Source of the DNA: Exiguobacterium sp. Helios
GTDB taxonomy: Bacteria; Bacillota; Bacilli; Exiguobacteriales; Exiguobacteriaceae
Length of the DNA stretch: 64,000 nucleotides
Assembly (NCBI RefSeq): GCF_014524545.1
Contig: NZ_CP053557.1
Location: forward strand, 521,501-585,500
Reading direction: 5' to 3'
Part shown: positions 26,713 through 35,226 of the stretch, piece by piece
Layout of the letters: each line of letters starts with the position of its first letter
Numbering within the stretch: the stretch's first letter is position 1
Program-made: the position numbers and the translations under genes
Notes under the pieces: generated by a model
What the model saw: the letters and a program-made list of their open reading frames with translations, nothing else
What the model was told of the DNA's origin: nothing
Database searches by the model: none

Positions 26713-27035
26713 ACGGTCGCCATCCGGACTTTACGACATCCCGGTTATCGATTACAGCTACGGATACTGCCGACGGATGTATCTGGGTACTGAAGAAAAG
26801 AGAGAACGAACAGGTTGCTCTGATTCAATTAACCGGTCAGCAACTCAGTTACGACGCAATTGATCCGACCGATCGAGCCGGATACATCGAAGAAGCATTG
26901 ACGGTCATCCTTTCGTATCTGGCGCGGACGCTGTTGTTGCCGTTCGTGACCGGACGGGATGGAGAAGCGGAGGTATGGCTCCAAAATGAATTTTATGCGG
27001 ACGGACCGGTTTTTCGGCGTGACTTGACGCATTAA
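26709..27035 (+). CDS. Unknown third protein of the alkylation-repair operon
   Basis: 108 residues with no family I recognise. It overlaps alkC by ATGA with AAGGAGG just upstream, so it should be expressed with ada and alkC. The sequence alternates beta-like and helical segments (ITATDTADGCIWVLKKREN, YIEEALTVILSYLARTLLLPF) without membrane helices or catalytic motifs. The operon position suggests an accessory part in the response to alkylation; nothing in the sequence proves it. Confidence 0.65.
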   Translation: MNGRHPDFTTSRLSITATDTADGCIWVLKKRENEQVALIQLTGQQLSYDAIDPTDRAGYIEEALTVILSYLARTLLLPFVTGRDGEAEVWLQNEFYADGPVFRRDLTH

Positions 27036-27047
27036 ACGATAAAAAAG

Positions 27048-27089
27048 AATCGTCTCATCAAAAAACGCGCTTCTGATGAGACGATTTTT
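27048..27089. terminator. Bidirectional terminator
   Basis: AATCGTCTCATCA (27048-27060) pairs with TGATGAGACGATT (27074-27086), with A-rich and T-rich flanks, between converging units. Confidence 0.88.
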
Positions 27090-27099
27090 CGTGTCCGGA

Positions 27100-27396
27100 T
27101 TACGGTTCTGAGATGCCGTTTGCGAGCAACAATAAAAAGGTGATGACGGATAACGACAGTAAAAAAGCAATGTTCGCTAAGATGCTAAACCATTTGACGT
27201 AGCTGTTCTCCGATCTAAGCCCAAGCATCAGTGAAACGATGTATCCGATTCCGACCAGGAGGTTGAGTCCGATCGGTACCCACAGGCTGAGATTCGGGAA
27301 AAACCGTCCACTCAGCAGGTAGGAAGTCAGCATATTGAACAGAAGCAAACCAAGCGTCAAGAAAACCGGCAAATACGTCTGCTTGGACTGGGTCAT
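27100..27396 (-). CDS. Small three-helix membrane protein
   Basis: 98 residues from the ATG at 27396 that overlaps the stop of the kinase-like gene (ATGA). Three membrane helices are visible (LPVFLTLGLLLFNMLTSYLL, LWVPIGLNLLVGIGYIVSLML, WFSILANIAFLLSLSVITFL). No family is recognised. Coupling to the kinase-like gene is the only clue. Confidence 0.65.
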   Translation of the reverse strand: MTQSKQTYLPVFLTLGLLLFNMLTSYLLSGRFFPNLSLWVPIGLNLLVGIGYIVSLMLGLRSENSYVKWFSILANIAFLLSLSVITFLLLLANGISEP

Positions 27397-27977
27397 TGTT
27401 CGACCAAACGTGTCGACCAGTTGAAGTGTCGGCAAATGGCGTCGGCACTATCGGCGGCTGATCGTCCCTCGGTATCGAGCCTTAAGTAATTCGGATACGG
27501 CAACTCTCCCGGGAGTGAGTGCGTCCGGTATTGTTCAGCTGTTTCGAGCAAGTTCGCTTCCGACGCGGCAATATCCCGTTTCGTAAACTTATGTAGTAAG
27601 CGGTTTTCCGTCTGATTCCGGGCAAGACGGGTCGACAGGGCAGCTTCAAGTTCAATGATGAAGACTTCGGCACCGGCTTCTTTAAACAGTTGAACGGTCT
27701 TTTCGATGAATTCGATACCTCCGCCTTCGACGCCGAACAGGCACAAAAATGTAAAGATCACCCCTTCGAGATCACTGACGGCCATCTCTTTAAACATCTC
27801 CCGCCGGATCAAGTCCTTCAGCTTATGGTGCGCCGGCTTCGTAAAGTCAAAGTACGGATGCAACAGATCAATCGTCTGATGGTTATGGAATAATTTCATG
27901 CTCGTTTTTTGTTCGAGTTCCTGACCAATCGTCATCTTGCCGACGGCTTGCGGACCAAGTAACATCACAAACTTCAT
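27393..27977 (-). CDS. P-loop kinase-like protein
   Basis: 194 residues. A nucleotide-binding motif GPQAVGKMT sits at the N-terminus; Met replaces the usual Ser/Thr directly after Lys, with Thr following, as in several shikimate-kinase-like AAA_18/33 families. The rest is compatible with a small-molecule or nucleotide kinase (HNHQTIDLLHPYFDF, then RLARNQTENRLLHKF as a lid). ATG at 27977 is preferred to GTG at 27986 because GGAAGAGG lies 8 bases away. Its substrate is unknown. Confidence 0.75.
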   Translation of the reverse strand: MKFVMLLGPQAVGKMTIGQELEQKTSMKLFHNHQTIDLLHPYFDFTKPAHHKLKDLIRREMFKEMAVSDLEGVIFTFLCLFGVEGGGIEFIEKTVQLFKEAGAEVFIIELEAALSTRLARNQTENRLLHKFTKRDIAASEANLLETAEQYRTHSLPGELPYPNYLRLDTEGRSAADSADAICRHFNWSTRLVEQ

Positions 27978-28115
27978 CCCTGACACCTCTTCCTTTTTTT
28001 GTTAATACTAGCACAGAAATCCGGAGTGTTCCTATTAGAACGTTTGTTCGTAAAATGATATAATGGCAATAGGAAATGTTGCTGTTTTTTCGACCGAATG
28101 GAGGTCATTGATTAT

Positions 28116-28640
28116 ATGGAACACTGGAAGATGGTAGACGGTTATGAAGGGATGTATCAAGTTTCAACAGCGGGGAATGTCCGCTCGCTCGACCGGATCA
28201 TCGAGACGAGTCGTGGTGTTAAACAACGGCGACATGGCGTTGTCTTGCGACCGCGGATCAATCAGGAAGGCTACCGGAAAGTGACGTTGTACAAACAAGG
28301 ACGGGGAGAACGGTTTTATGTTGCCGAGCTTGTCGCCAAGGCGTTTCTCGATTCCGAGGCCGTGCACGACCGGATTATCCGGGCGGACGGTGATCGTCTA
28401 AACGATCAGATCGATAATCTGACCGTCAAACCGTCTGTGAGTCAAGCGTATGCGTCGCTCCTCGACGAGTTCGACTTGTTATTGACGCAACATATCGAAT
28501 TGTCGCCGCGGCAGATTCGGGACATCCGCTACCGCTATCAAGCAGGACAGTCGATTCGCCGGTTAGCGATGGCGTATCAGGTGACGGAAAACCGGATCCG
28601 TAACATCATCGATAAGAAGGAAGCCCAGTATATTAGTTAA
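28116..28640 (+). CDS. NUMOD4 protein with degenerate HNH and C-terminal helix-turn-helix
   Basis: 174 residues from ATG at 28116, with GGAGGTCA eight bases upstream. The N-terminus is a clear NUMOD4 motif (EHWKMVDGYEGMYQVSTAGN, then VRSLDRI). The next 70 residues resemble an HNH nuclease (FYVAELVAKAFL, DGDRLNDQIDNLTV), but where homing nucleases read NHIDG this has IRADG, so the catalytic histidine is missing. Residues 130-170 form a resolvase-like helix-turn-helix (LSPRQIRDIRYRYQAGQ, RRLAMAYQVTENRIRNII). It is probably a DNA-binding protein derived from a homing-type nuclease. Confidence 0.78.
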   Translation: MEHWKMVDGYEGMYQVSTAGNVRSLDRIIETSRGVKQRRHGVVLRPRINQEGYRKVTLYKQGRGERFYVAELVAKAFLDSEAVHDRIIRADGDRLNDQIDNLTVKPSVSQAYASLLDEFDLLLTQHIELSPRQIRDIRYRYQAGQSIRRLAMAYQVTENRIRNIIDKKEAQYIS

Positions 28641-28644
28641 ACAA

Positions 28645-28680
28645 AAAACAAACCCTGTGCTTTTGGCACGGGGTCTGTTT
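28645..28680. terminator. Bidirectional terminator
   Basis: ACCCTGTGC pairs with GCACGGGGT (one G-U pair) around TTTTG, with AAACA and TGTTT flanks, between converging genes. Confidence 0.82.
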
Positions 28681-28684
28681 ATCT

Positions 28685-30340
28685 TTACTGGGACGGACCG
28701 ACAATCGTCCTGTTAAGAGACTCAATTTGTTCACCGATGATGTGACCGTGCTGTTTCAGTTCCTGTTGCCGGGTACTGTTGGCCTGAATATTTGCTTCGA
28801 GTGATTGGCTGTAGTGGGTCAGCTCAAGCAGAATCGTTTCAATCAGTTGAAAGTGTTGCCGAATCTGCGGCTGTACCGAATAGACGAGCGTACGGTCCGT
28901 CTCGACCTGGACGAGCGCGGCTTCAATCTGTTGGGCATGATCAAGGACGGAAGCAATCCGTCGGGTGCTCTGTTCAAGCTGTTCGTGTGTCGTCTCGATT
29001 TGGGTCGTCATCTGGACAACATCTTGTTCGATCTGCCCGATGCTGGCCGTCAAATCCCGGTTCGCCTGGTTGATGTGATCGATACTTCGTTTGATGTCGA
29101 GCGCAAGTGACTCGACTTCCTTGGCGACGATGACGAAACCGCGCCCTTCTTCGCCTGCTCGTGTTGCTTCGATTAGGGCGTTGAGCGATAAGCGGCGTGT
29201 CGCTTCCGCCACCTGTTGGATGTAGCGGATCGAGGCATGCATTTGTTGATTGCGTTCGGTCGCTTCTTCCAGTGACTGTGACGTGTTGACAGACAGGGTC
29301 CGTAATAACGTTGTATCCTGTTGCAAGGAGTCGAGGATTCGATGACTCGTCGTCGCTTCGTCATTAAAGGAGCTGACCCGTTGATGGCTCGTTTGGATCG
29401 ACTCGTCCATCGTCGCGAGTGCTTCAATCGAGGTCGTCAACAGTTGCCCGGATTCCGTGATGATTTGTTCCATCTGCGTCGACTGGTCCGTCAACGACGT
29501 CGCCACTTGATGGACGTCAACGATAGATTCATCAATCGATGCGAGTTGGGACGAAAAACCGGGTTGAGTTGCCTCCAGTCGTTCGCTCGCAATTGCGATT
29601 TCTTGCGTCAAGTTCCCGACTTGCTGCATCAGTTGGTTGTATTGGTGCGTCAATTGCTGTAATTCAAACGTCGTCGTTTTGATGCTGATCGGTTGATAGG
29701 TCCGCCGTGCATAGGCTTCTTCAATCTTTAAGGACAAGACCGACAGCGGAGCCAGTTGTTTTTTGATGCGGGCCCGGATCAACAGACTGACGAAACAGAG
29801 GACAATGATTCCGAGCACACCGAGTTTCAAGGCCAGTGCCTTAGCGGGTGCGACCAACCGTTCCTGATCGACCGATAAGAACAGGACATCATTCAATTCC
29901 GGAATCGACATGGCGAGAACGAACCGGTCGTTACTCGTAAACATCATGACGCGTGCTTTCTTCAATTGTTGCGTCACGTCTTTTTTTTGTTGTGCCGTCA
30001 ACGCCAACGGTTGAATAGCTACGTTTTTAGTTGCGAGCGACTGAATCGCCGCATCGTACTCGTCCCTTGCCATATCGGCGAGCTGTTGATTTTTTAATCG
30101 TTTGATGGCGCGTGTCCGTTCCTGTTCGTCTTCCGGATACGCCAAGTAGATGGAGCGGATATTGGCATCAAGCATCGTCATTTCGCGTTCAAACCGTTCG
30201 CTGACGGACTTCGTCGACGCGCGGTAGAGTTCTTCAACGCTTAAAGCACTGATCAGTAACAGTCCCGCCGCGACGATCGGGATCAGCCAGTTGTTTAATT
30301 GTTGGGCCAAGAGTCTTTTTTTCTGTGTAGGTTGCTTCAT
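28685..30340 (-). CDS. Methyl-accepting chemotaxis protein, divergent tip
   Basis: 551 residues. ATG at 30340 follows GGAGG by 11 bases; an upstream ATG has no better site. One membrane helix near 15-37, an extracytoplasmic helical sensor domain of about 130 residues, a second helix at about 170-190, then HAMP-like and signalling coiled coils. The tip reads ATRRLSLNALIEATRAGEEG rather than the canonical [18 protein letters not shown], so CheA/CheW contact may differ. It may be an energy or stress receptor; ligand unknown. Confidence 0.85.
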   Translation of the reverse strand: MKQPTQKKRLLAQQLNNWLIPIVAAGLLLISALSVEELYRASTKSVSERFEREMTMLDANIRSIYLAYPEDEQERTRAIKRLKNQQLADMARDEYDAAIQSLATKNVAIQPLALTAQQKKDVTQQLKKARVMMFTSNDRFVLAMSIPELNDVLFLSVDQERLVAPAKALALKLGVLGIIVLCFVSLLIRARIKKQLAPLSVLSLKIEEAYARRTYQPISIKTTTFELQQLTHQYNQLMQQVGNLTQEIAIASERLEATQPGFSSQLASIDESIVDVHQVATSLTDQSTQMEQIITESGQLLTTSIEALATMDESIQTSHQRVSSFNDEATTSHRILDSLQQDTTLLRTLSVNTSQSLEEATERNQQMHASIRYIQQVAEATRRLSLNALIEATRAGEEGRGFVIVAKEVESLALDIKRSIDHINQANRDLTASIGQIEQDVVQMTTQIETTHEQLEQSTRRIASVLDHAQQIEAALVQVETDRTLVYSVQPQIRQHFQLIETILLELTHYSQSLEANIQANSTRQQELKQHGHIIGEQIESLNRTIVGPSQ

Positions 30341-30429
30341 TTGTTTTATCGCCTCCATGCTTCCTATCGGAAAGGAATGAGGCATAATTTATGAAGGCAA
30401 CGTAGCGTTCTTGTAAAGGTTCAGCGCAC

Positions 30430-30453
30430 AAAAAAGGACATCCGAGGATGTCC
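30430..30453 (-). terminator. Terminator of the small membrane protein gene
   Basis: On the minus strand GGACATCC-TC-GGATGTCC is followed by six T. Confidence 0.85.
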
Positions 30454-30457
30454 ACTG

Positions 30458-30643
30458 TCAGCTGGCATGCGGCAGGTAAGTCGAGACGAAACTGGTCGTC
30501 ATCTGCATGAGCTGTTGTGTTTCTTCTTTTGGTTCTGACGTGACATAAATAATCAGGGCAGCGGCGACGGCGACAAAAATGATAATGACAAGAATGACGA
30601 AGAACGGCATCTTGCTTTTCTTTTTTTCCTCTTTCATATCCAT
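30458..30643 (-). CDS. Small single-pass membrane protein
   Basis: 61 residues: a lysine-rich cytoplasmic head (MDMKEEKKKSK), one membrane helix (MPFFVILVIIIFVAVAAALI), and a short outer tail. AAGGGGGTAA lies ahead of the start and a good terminator follows. No family recognised. It may be cotranscribed with, or stand just upstream of, the chemoreceptor gene. Confidence 0.65.
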   Translation of the reverse strand: MDMKEEKKKSKMPFFVILVIIIFVAVAAALIIYVTSEPKEETQQLMQMTTSFVSTYLPHAS

Positions 30644-30800
30644 GATGCGATTACCCCCTTATGAAGTAGAAACGGTCTCTTTGAAGTGATTCCCTGATGA
30701 AAAAAATGGAAACCTGTTAAGCTACTTGAAACAGGTAAGAAACAGTCCGATAAAGAACTATAACGTATAAGGAATTTGTTTTACGTAAGGAGCGTACAGC

Positions 30801-31886
30801 ATGTTGAGTCAGTTTAATCAGTTTCTGTTAAATTTTTCGTTATTGATCACCTCACTGTTATTTGCCTTTTTACCATTACGCCATGTCAAACGAATTTCAC
30901 CGGCTTCACCGGTCAAGCTTCGTATTTTGGTCGGGTTCATTGCCGGATTTATCAGTGTATTGCTTGTCCTCAACAGCATTACGTATGATGGCGCCAAAAT
31001 TGATTTACGGCTTGTCGCACTTGTCACGGCGTTTTATTACGGGGGGTGGGTCAGTGGCGGCATTACGACGCTAGCGATTATTGGCGCCCGGTTTGCCGTT
31101 ACGCCGCCGGGGGCTTACGAAGGGTTGCTCCTGACCGGTTTAATTTGTATCGCTTTACTTATCACGGCAAGCATTTACCGTCGATTTGCGTCGCATACAC
31201 TCAAAGATTATTTAGTCTTGATCGGTATTGGGATCGGCTACAGTTTACCTGCTCTTTATCTATTAACGGAGACGTTTAACCGGTTTCTTGAAATCGCCTT
31301 GGTCTACATCATTTTCATGTTATTGGGCGGCTACGTGACGTATCGTTTCCTGCAGGAACTACGGAAACATTTCCAGTTCGTTCAGATGCAACAGGAACTT
31401 GCTTTGACGGATGGCCTGACGAATCTTGCCAACCGGCGGAAACTGGATGAGACGCTGTCTCACTATGACAAACATGGATTTGCGTTTTCCGTTCTGATTG
31501 TCGACATCGACTTTTTTAAATCGGTGAACGATACGTACGGACATGACGGGGGTGACGTCGTCTTGCGTCAACTTAGTCATCTGTTGCAACACTGTAGTCC
31601 CGACGAAGCCGTTGTCGGACGTTACGGCGGCGAAGAGTTTGTTGTCCTGTTACCGGACACACCGCTTAAAGATGCCGTCCGGCTCGGGGAAACAATCCGC
31701 TTGGCCTGTGCCGATCAGCACTTTGTCTTCAGTACGTATCCGGCATTCCATGTCACGCTATCGATTGGGGCAGCCTCGTCGGACCAAGGCGAGACATCGT
31801 TTGAAGTCGTCCAAAAGGCCGATCAGTCTCTTTATCAAGCGAAACAGACGGGACGGAATAAAGTCGTCGCATACAGTGAAGAATAA
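30801..31886 (+). CDS. Diguanylate cyclase with 5TMR-LYT-type membrane sensor
   Basis: 361 residues. About six membrane helices occupy residues 1-185 (5TMR_LYT-like). The GGDEF domain follows, with DGLTNLANRR, DIDFFKSVNDTYGHDGGD and the active site RYGGEEF. It should make cyclic di-GMP from two GTP. The RxxD inhibitory site before GGEEF is absent, so product inhibition by that route is unlikely. TAAGGAG precedes the ATG. It is transcribed alone. Confidence 0.9.
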   Translation: MLSQFNQFLLNFSLLITSLLFAFLPLRHVKRISPASPVKLRILVGFIAGFISVLLVLNSITYDGAKIDLRLVALVTAFYYGGWVSGGITTLAIIGARFAVTPPGAYEGLLLTGLICIALLITASIYRRFASHTLKDYLVLIGIGIGYSLPALYLLTETFNRFLEIALVYIIFMLLGGYVTYRFLQELRKHFQFVQMQQELALTDGLTNLANRRKLDETLSHYDKHGFAFSVLIVDIDFFKSVNDTYGHDGGDVVLRQLSHLLQHCSPDEAVVGRYGGEEFVVLLPDTPLKDAVRLGETIRLACADQHFVFSTYPAFHVTLSIGAASSDQGETSFEVVQKADQSLYQAKQTGRNKVVAYSEE

Positions 31887-31894
31887 TCCAATAC

Positions 31895-31927
31895 AAACAG
31901 GCGGGCTCCACGGAGTCCGCCTGTTTT
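31895..31927. terminator. Bidirectional terminator
   Basis: AAACAGGCGGGCTCC (31895-31909) pairs with GGAGTCCGCCTGTTT (31912-31926), one G-U pair, between converging genes. Confidence 0.88.
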
Positions 31928-31943
31928 ATGCTGCACGTAAAAA

Positions 31944-32918
31944 TTATTCACCGACCATGCCGTCATGGTCATTGTCCCGCATATAGGGATAAAGCCAATG
32001 GTCATCCGTGATCGGCATGCTGAATCCGGCGTCCTTTGCTTCCTGAATTGTGACTTGTCCGTTGCCGTTCGTATCAACGGTCGAGACGTCACCCGTTGTG
32101 TCCGAAGTCGGTTCCGGATTAGCAGGAGCTGGTGCCGGTTCTTCTTTGTTTTCGGTCAGACCGAGTTCGGCATTCACTTCATCTGGGTTGACGTTATCGA
32201 AATCATCGACGATTTTATTTCCGCGCAACGTATACGTATAGTGATAATGCGACGGGATTTGTGTTGTCGTATCCGGATACGTAATGGTCGCTTCAAAGTC
32301 CGTCACCTTACCGGCTTTACGGATGGTGTTTTCCATGTAAGCCTGATCGCCATGCCGATTGAGTGTACTGTCCTGCGGTGTGATGTTATAGGCATTTGAG
32401 ACCCCGCCGAGTGAGTCGGCAATGACGTGTCCCTCGTCAAGCTGCGGACTCTCGACACCGGGAACCTTCGCTTCATCCGAGTAGTAACGGCCGGAGGATG
32501 TCGTCTCCTCGGAATCATTTTGTAAGGTGATTTTTTTAGCGACGACTTTAACGAGTTGTGCATGTTCGTTCGTAAACGCCCAGTACTTCCGGTCACCGAA
32601 GCCGATGTTGACGACGACGTTCGGTTCCCGGTCACCGGACAAATCACCGCCGTCGACTTGAAGCTGTTTGTAACCGGAAAAAAGAGCTTCCTTTGCCGCC
32701 GGACTGGCCGGTTTCGATGATGCTGCGTCCGTTGTCTGTTCAGAAGCAGCATCCGTCGTCTTCGGCTTTTCCTGGACAGGTTTTGTCTGCTCAGGAGTCT
32801 TTTTCTGTTCGCTCTGTTGTTCAACTTTCGGATCTTGCGATACCGGTTCTTCCGCCGCGCATCCCGTTAACAAAAGGGCAGCTAGCGGTAAACTGAGATA
32901 TGTAAGTGTGTGTTTCAT
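31944..32918 (-). CDS. Lipoprotein with DNA/RNA non-specific endonuclease domain and calcium-binding tail
   Basis: 324 residues from ATG at 32918, with AAAGGAGTCGA upstream. The lipobox is LTGC (17-20). A Glu/Lys/Thr-rich linker precedes an Endonuclea_NS_2-type domain (about 90-250): the beta-beta-alpha-metal motif is DEGHVIADSLGG and the companion NITPQDSTLNR supplies Asn. The C-terminus has EF-like loops (DTNGNGQVTIQEA; MRDNDHDGMVGE), the last resembling an excalibur motif. It is probably a surface nuclease for scavenging nucleotides or degrading extracellular DNA. Confidence 0.82.
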   Translation of the reverse strand: MKHTLTYLSLPLAALLLTGCAAEEPVSQDPKVEQQSEQKKTPEQTKPVQEKPKTTDAASEQTTDAASSKPASPAAKEALFSGYKQLQVDGGDLSGDREPNVVVNIGFGDRKYWAFTNEHAQLVKVVAKKITLQNDSEETTSSGRYYSDEAKVPGVESPQLDEGHVIADSLGGVSNAYNITPQDSTLNRHGDQAYMENTIRKAGKVTDFEATITYPDTTTQIPSHYHYTYTLRGNKIVDDFDNVNPDEVNAELGLTENKEEPAPAPANPEPTSDTTGDVSTVDTNGNGQVTIQEAKDAGFSMPITDDHWLYPYMRDNDHDGMVGE

Positions 32919-33078
32919 GGTTCGACTCCTTTGAAATGACATTCTTGTCCATTCTAGGAATCTTTCCCTTCGAATACAAGGTGATTTTAAATAATGAACT
33001 AAATTAAATATATGATAGGAGCCGTTTCGCTAAAAATGCCGGTGCTTTAGAAGGCTGGTTCAAAAATGAAGCTCACGC

Positions 33079-33109
33079 CAAAAAACACGCCGCAGACAGC
33101 TGACGTGTT
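33079..33109 (-). terminator. Candidate terminator of the PadR operon
   Basis: On the minus strand AACACG ... CGTGTT closes a 14-base loop with inner pairing and is followed by six T. Confidence 0.6.
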
Positions 33110-33154
33110 GGAACGGATATTCCAGTGTTGGACTTAGTTCAGGCAGACGGATCG

Positions 33155-33565
33155 TTAAGACAAAATCAATTTCCGGAAAATGTGATGCTGTTCAAAGTCA
33201 GCCAGGATGTTTGGCGCGATGTTCTGACGGAACATCGAGTCATCTGCCCACAGATAATCGTCGTGTTCGTCGGATAGTTCGACAGCATCGTTTGTTGCCG
33301 TACAGAAGTAGACAAGCAGAATGACTTGCCGGTCAGGATGCGTCATTAGACTCGAGGCATACGCAATCCGGTCGACGGTGACCGTTAACCCCGTCTCTTC
33401 CTCGATTTCCCGAATCAGACTGTCTTCCGGTTGCTCACCAAAGTCAATTTTCCCACCCGGACATTCCCATGTTCCGCCACCGGAGTCGGCAGCAGCACGC
33501 TGGACGATTAAAATCCGGTTGTCGTACTGCACGATACCTTTGACGGCGGTTACGATTGTTGTCAT
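33155..33565 (-). CDS. NUDIX hydrolase (MutT-like)
   Basis: 136 residues with an exact NUDIX box, GGKIDFGEQPEDSLIREI then EEETG. It is the last gene of a minus-strand operon and its ATG overlaps the stop of the S51 peptidase gene. The substrate may be an oxidised or unusual nucleotide; not determinable. GGGGG precedes the start. Confidence 0.88.
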   Translation of the reverse strand: MTTIVTAVKGIVQYDNRILIVQRAAADSGGGTWECPGGKIDFGEQPEDSLIREIEEETGLTVTVDRIAYASSLMTHPDRQVILLVYFCTATNDAVELSDEHDDYLWADDSMFRQNIAPNILADFEQHHIFRKLILS

Positions 33566-34221
33566 ATGTTTTCCCCCTTTTGTCCGAGAAGAACAGCTTC
33601 TGGACCTTCCTGTTGCATCAGCCGACCATTCTTCAGATAAACGCCGCTTCGTTCCGGTAAACCGTAGCCGAAATTACTTGCTGTCGTCATGAACGCCTCG
33701 GACAAGTTTGTCTCTTCCTGCCAGGTATCGTAATGGACGGAAATTACGGCATCCGCTAACAGTCCGAGACCCTTCAGGACTAACGCTTGACCGTTTCGTT
33801 GATCGATTGCCGGAATCCGGCATTCGTTTGGTGTCAATAAGGCACCGGCTGAAAATCCGGCGACCGGGACACCGTGCTGAAACCGTTCTTGAATGAGAGT
33901 GCCGATCGGTGTGCCGACAATGAACTGTTGATACCGTTCCGTTTCCCCGCCCGAGATGATGATTCCGGCACTTCCGGCTAACTGTTCGAGTTGTTCAGGT
34001 GTCGGACGCGCAGACAACGGAAAGTGGAAGAAATCTGTCGCACCATTTGCCGTTAATGCATCCGTATAAATCGGAGCATAATCGTCCCAGTTTGAGCCGG
34101 GACGCGGTACATACAGTAAGGCAACCGGTCCTGACTGGTCGAGACAAGAGACGAATTGTTGGCAAAGCATTGAAGTGAACGGCGGACCGCCACCGAAGAG
34201 AAACAGCTGTTGATCCATCAT
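33562..34221 (-). CDS. Peptidase S51-like (peptidase E/cyanophycinase family) protein
   Basis: 219 residues. The N-terminal LFLFGGGPPF, central IIISGGETERY and the nucleophile elbow GFSAGALL (catalytic Ser) are characteristic of family S51. Such enzymes cleave aspartyl or beta-aspartyl dipeptides; substrate unproven. AGGAGG precedes the ATG. It is in an operon after two permease halves, so it might act on a peptide or substrate they move. Confidence 0.82.
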   Translation of the reverse strand: MMDQQLFLFGGGPPFTSMLCQQFVSCLDQSGPVALLYVPRPGSNWDDYAPIYTDALTANGATDFFHFPLSARPTPEQLEQLAGSAGIIISGGETERYQQFIVGTPIGTLIQERFQHGVPVAGFSAGALLTPNECRIPAIDQRNGQALVLKGLGLLADAVISVHYDTWQEETNLSEAFMTTASNFGYGLPERSGVYLKNGRLMQQEGPEAVLLGQKGENI

Positions 34222-34237
34222 GAAAAACCTCCTGTGT

Positions 34238-34747
34238 TTAAAATGATTTCATCTGCAAAACGGTCTGATACCGCTCAAAAAGTTGGGCCGTCATGAAAAA
34301 GAACAGCAGACCAAAACCGATGTGAAGCGCTGTATAGAAAAGACCAAACGAAGAGATTTCATACAGCAGGACCGGCAACTTGACCGTCGTAAACGCTCCG
34401 AGGAAAAAGACGACATATCGGACGCTGGCGCCTTTTTCGAGCAGGAGGACAGCGACAGGAAAAGCGACATAGAGCGGACCGGCTGCGATGGCAGCCAGTA
34501 ATAAGACATACAAATACCCTTGAACCCCCGCATCTGGTCCCATGTATTTTAGCAGGGTTTCTTTTTTTATCCATTGATCAAGTAGACCGACCAGTACCAA
34601 AATCGGTGGCAACAGAAGCAGCATATCGAGCAGACTCTTCAAACTGAGCCGGGCGGCATGCTGACCGCGTACCGGATCGATGAGCAGAAGTCCGAGCAAG
34701 AGGACGGACATCGTGAGGAAGAAGCCATATGTTTTGATTCTTTTCAT
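34238..34747 (-). CDS. DUF318-like permease, second half
   Basis: 169 residues with four to five membrane helices. It shares the pattern L..P..LVLVGLL...LLKYMGPDAGVQGYL and FPVAVLLLEKGASV with the neighbour at 34744-35226, so the two look like the halves of one permease family (DUF318/ArsP-like). The ATG overlaps the neighbour's stop (ATGA). They probably form one heterodimeric exporter; substrate unknown. Confidence 0.75.
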   Translation of the reverse strand: MKRIKTYGFFLTMSVLLLGLLLIDPVRGQHAARLSLKSLLDMLLLLPPILVLVGLLDQWIKKETLLKYMGPDAGVQGYLYVLLLAAIAAGPLYVAFPVAVLLLEKGASVRYVVFFLGAFTTVKLPVLLYEISSFGLFYTALHIGFGLLFFFMTAQLFERYQTVLQMKSF

Positions 34748-35226
34748 CCAAGCACCTCCATGACGAGTAACGAAAAGAACAGGCACATCATAAGGGCGGA
34801 CAGGTTGCGCACGTAAGCAAACCGTTTGCCGAACAGGCGACTCTCTAACGGGATCGTCATGATTCCGACGGCCATCAGTGAGGCCATTAAAGCTGAGACT
34901 TGCGCCAGTCCGGCACCGTTCTCAAGCAAGGTCGCGCCGAGCGGAAAGACGACGAAGCTCGGAATCAAAGCAATCGCCCCGATGACGAGTGACAGTACGA
35001 TACCTGGAAATCCGGCGTCCTGTCCGAGTAAGACCGAGATTTGAGCAGGCGACAGAATCGATAACGACAAACCGACGAACAACAGGATGGCCAGGAGATC
35101 CGGCAACAGGTTCGTAAAGATTTTCCAGGCTTTCACAAACGCTGCCTGTGTCTTTTGTTTGTCCTTGTAGAAGGAAAAACTGGACAGAAGAAGCACCAGT
35201 CCATACAGCACGATGCTGTTAACCAT
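34744..35226 (-). CDS. DUF318-like permease, first half
   Basis: 160 residues, four membrane helices after a short N-terminus. The matching repeat reads LLFVGLSLSILSPAQISVLL, GQDAGFPGIVLSLVIGAIAL and FPLGATLLENGAGLAQV. It overlaps the padR gene upstream by 8 bases and the second half downstream by 4. Coupled translation would give equal amounts of both halves. Confidence 0.75.
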   Translation of the reverse strand: MVNSIVLYGLVLLLSSFSFYKDKQKTQAAFVKAWKIFTNLLPDLLAILLFVGLSLSILSPAQISVLLGQDAGFPGIVLSLVIGAIALIPSFVVFPLGATLLENGAGLAQVSALMASLMAVGIMTIPLESRLFGKRFAYVRNLSALMMCLFFSLLVMEVLG

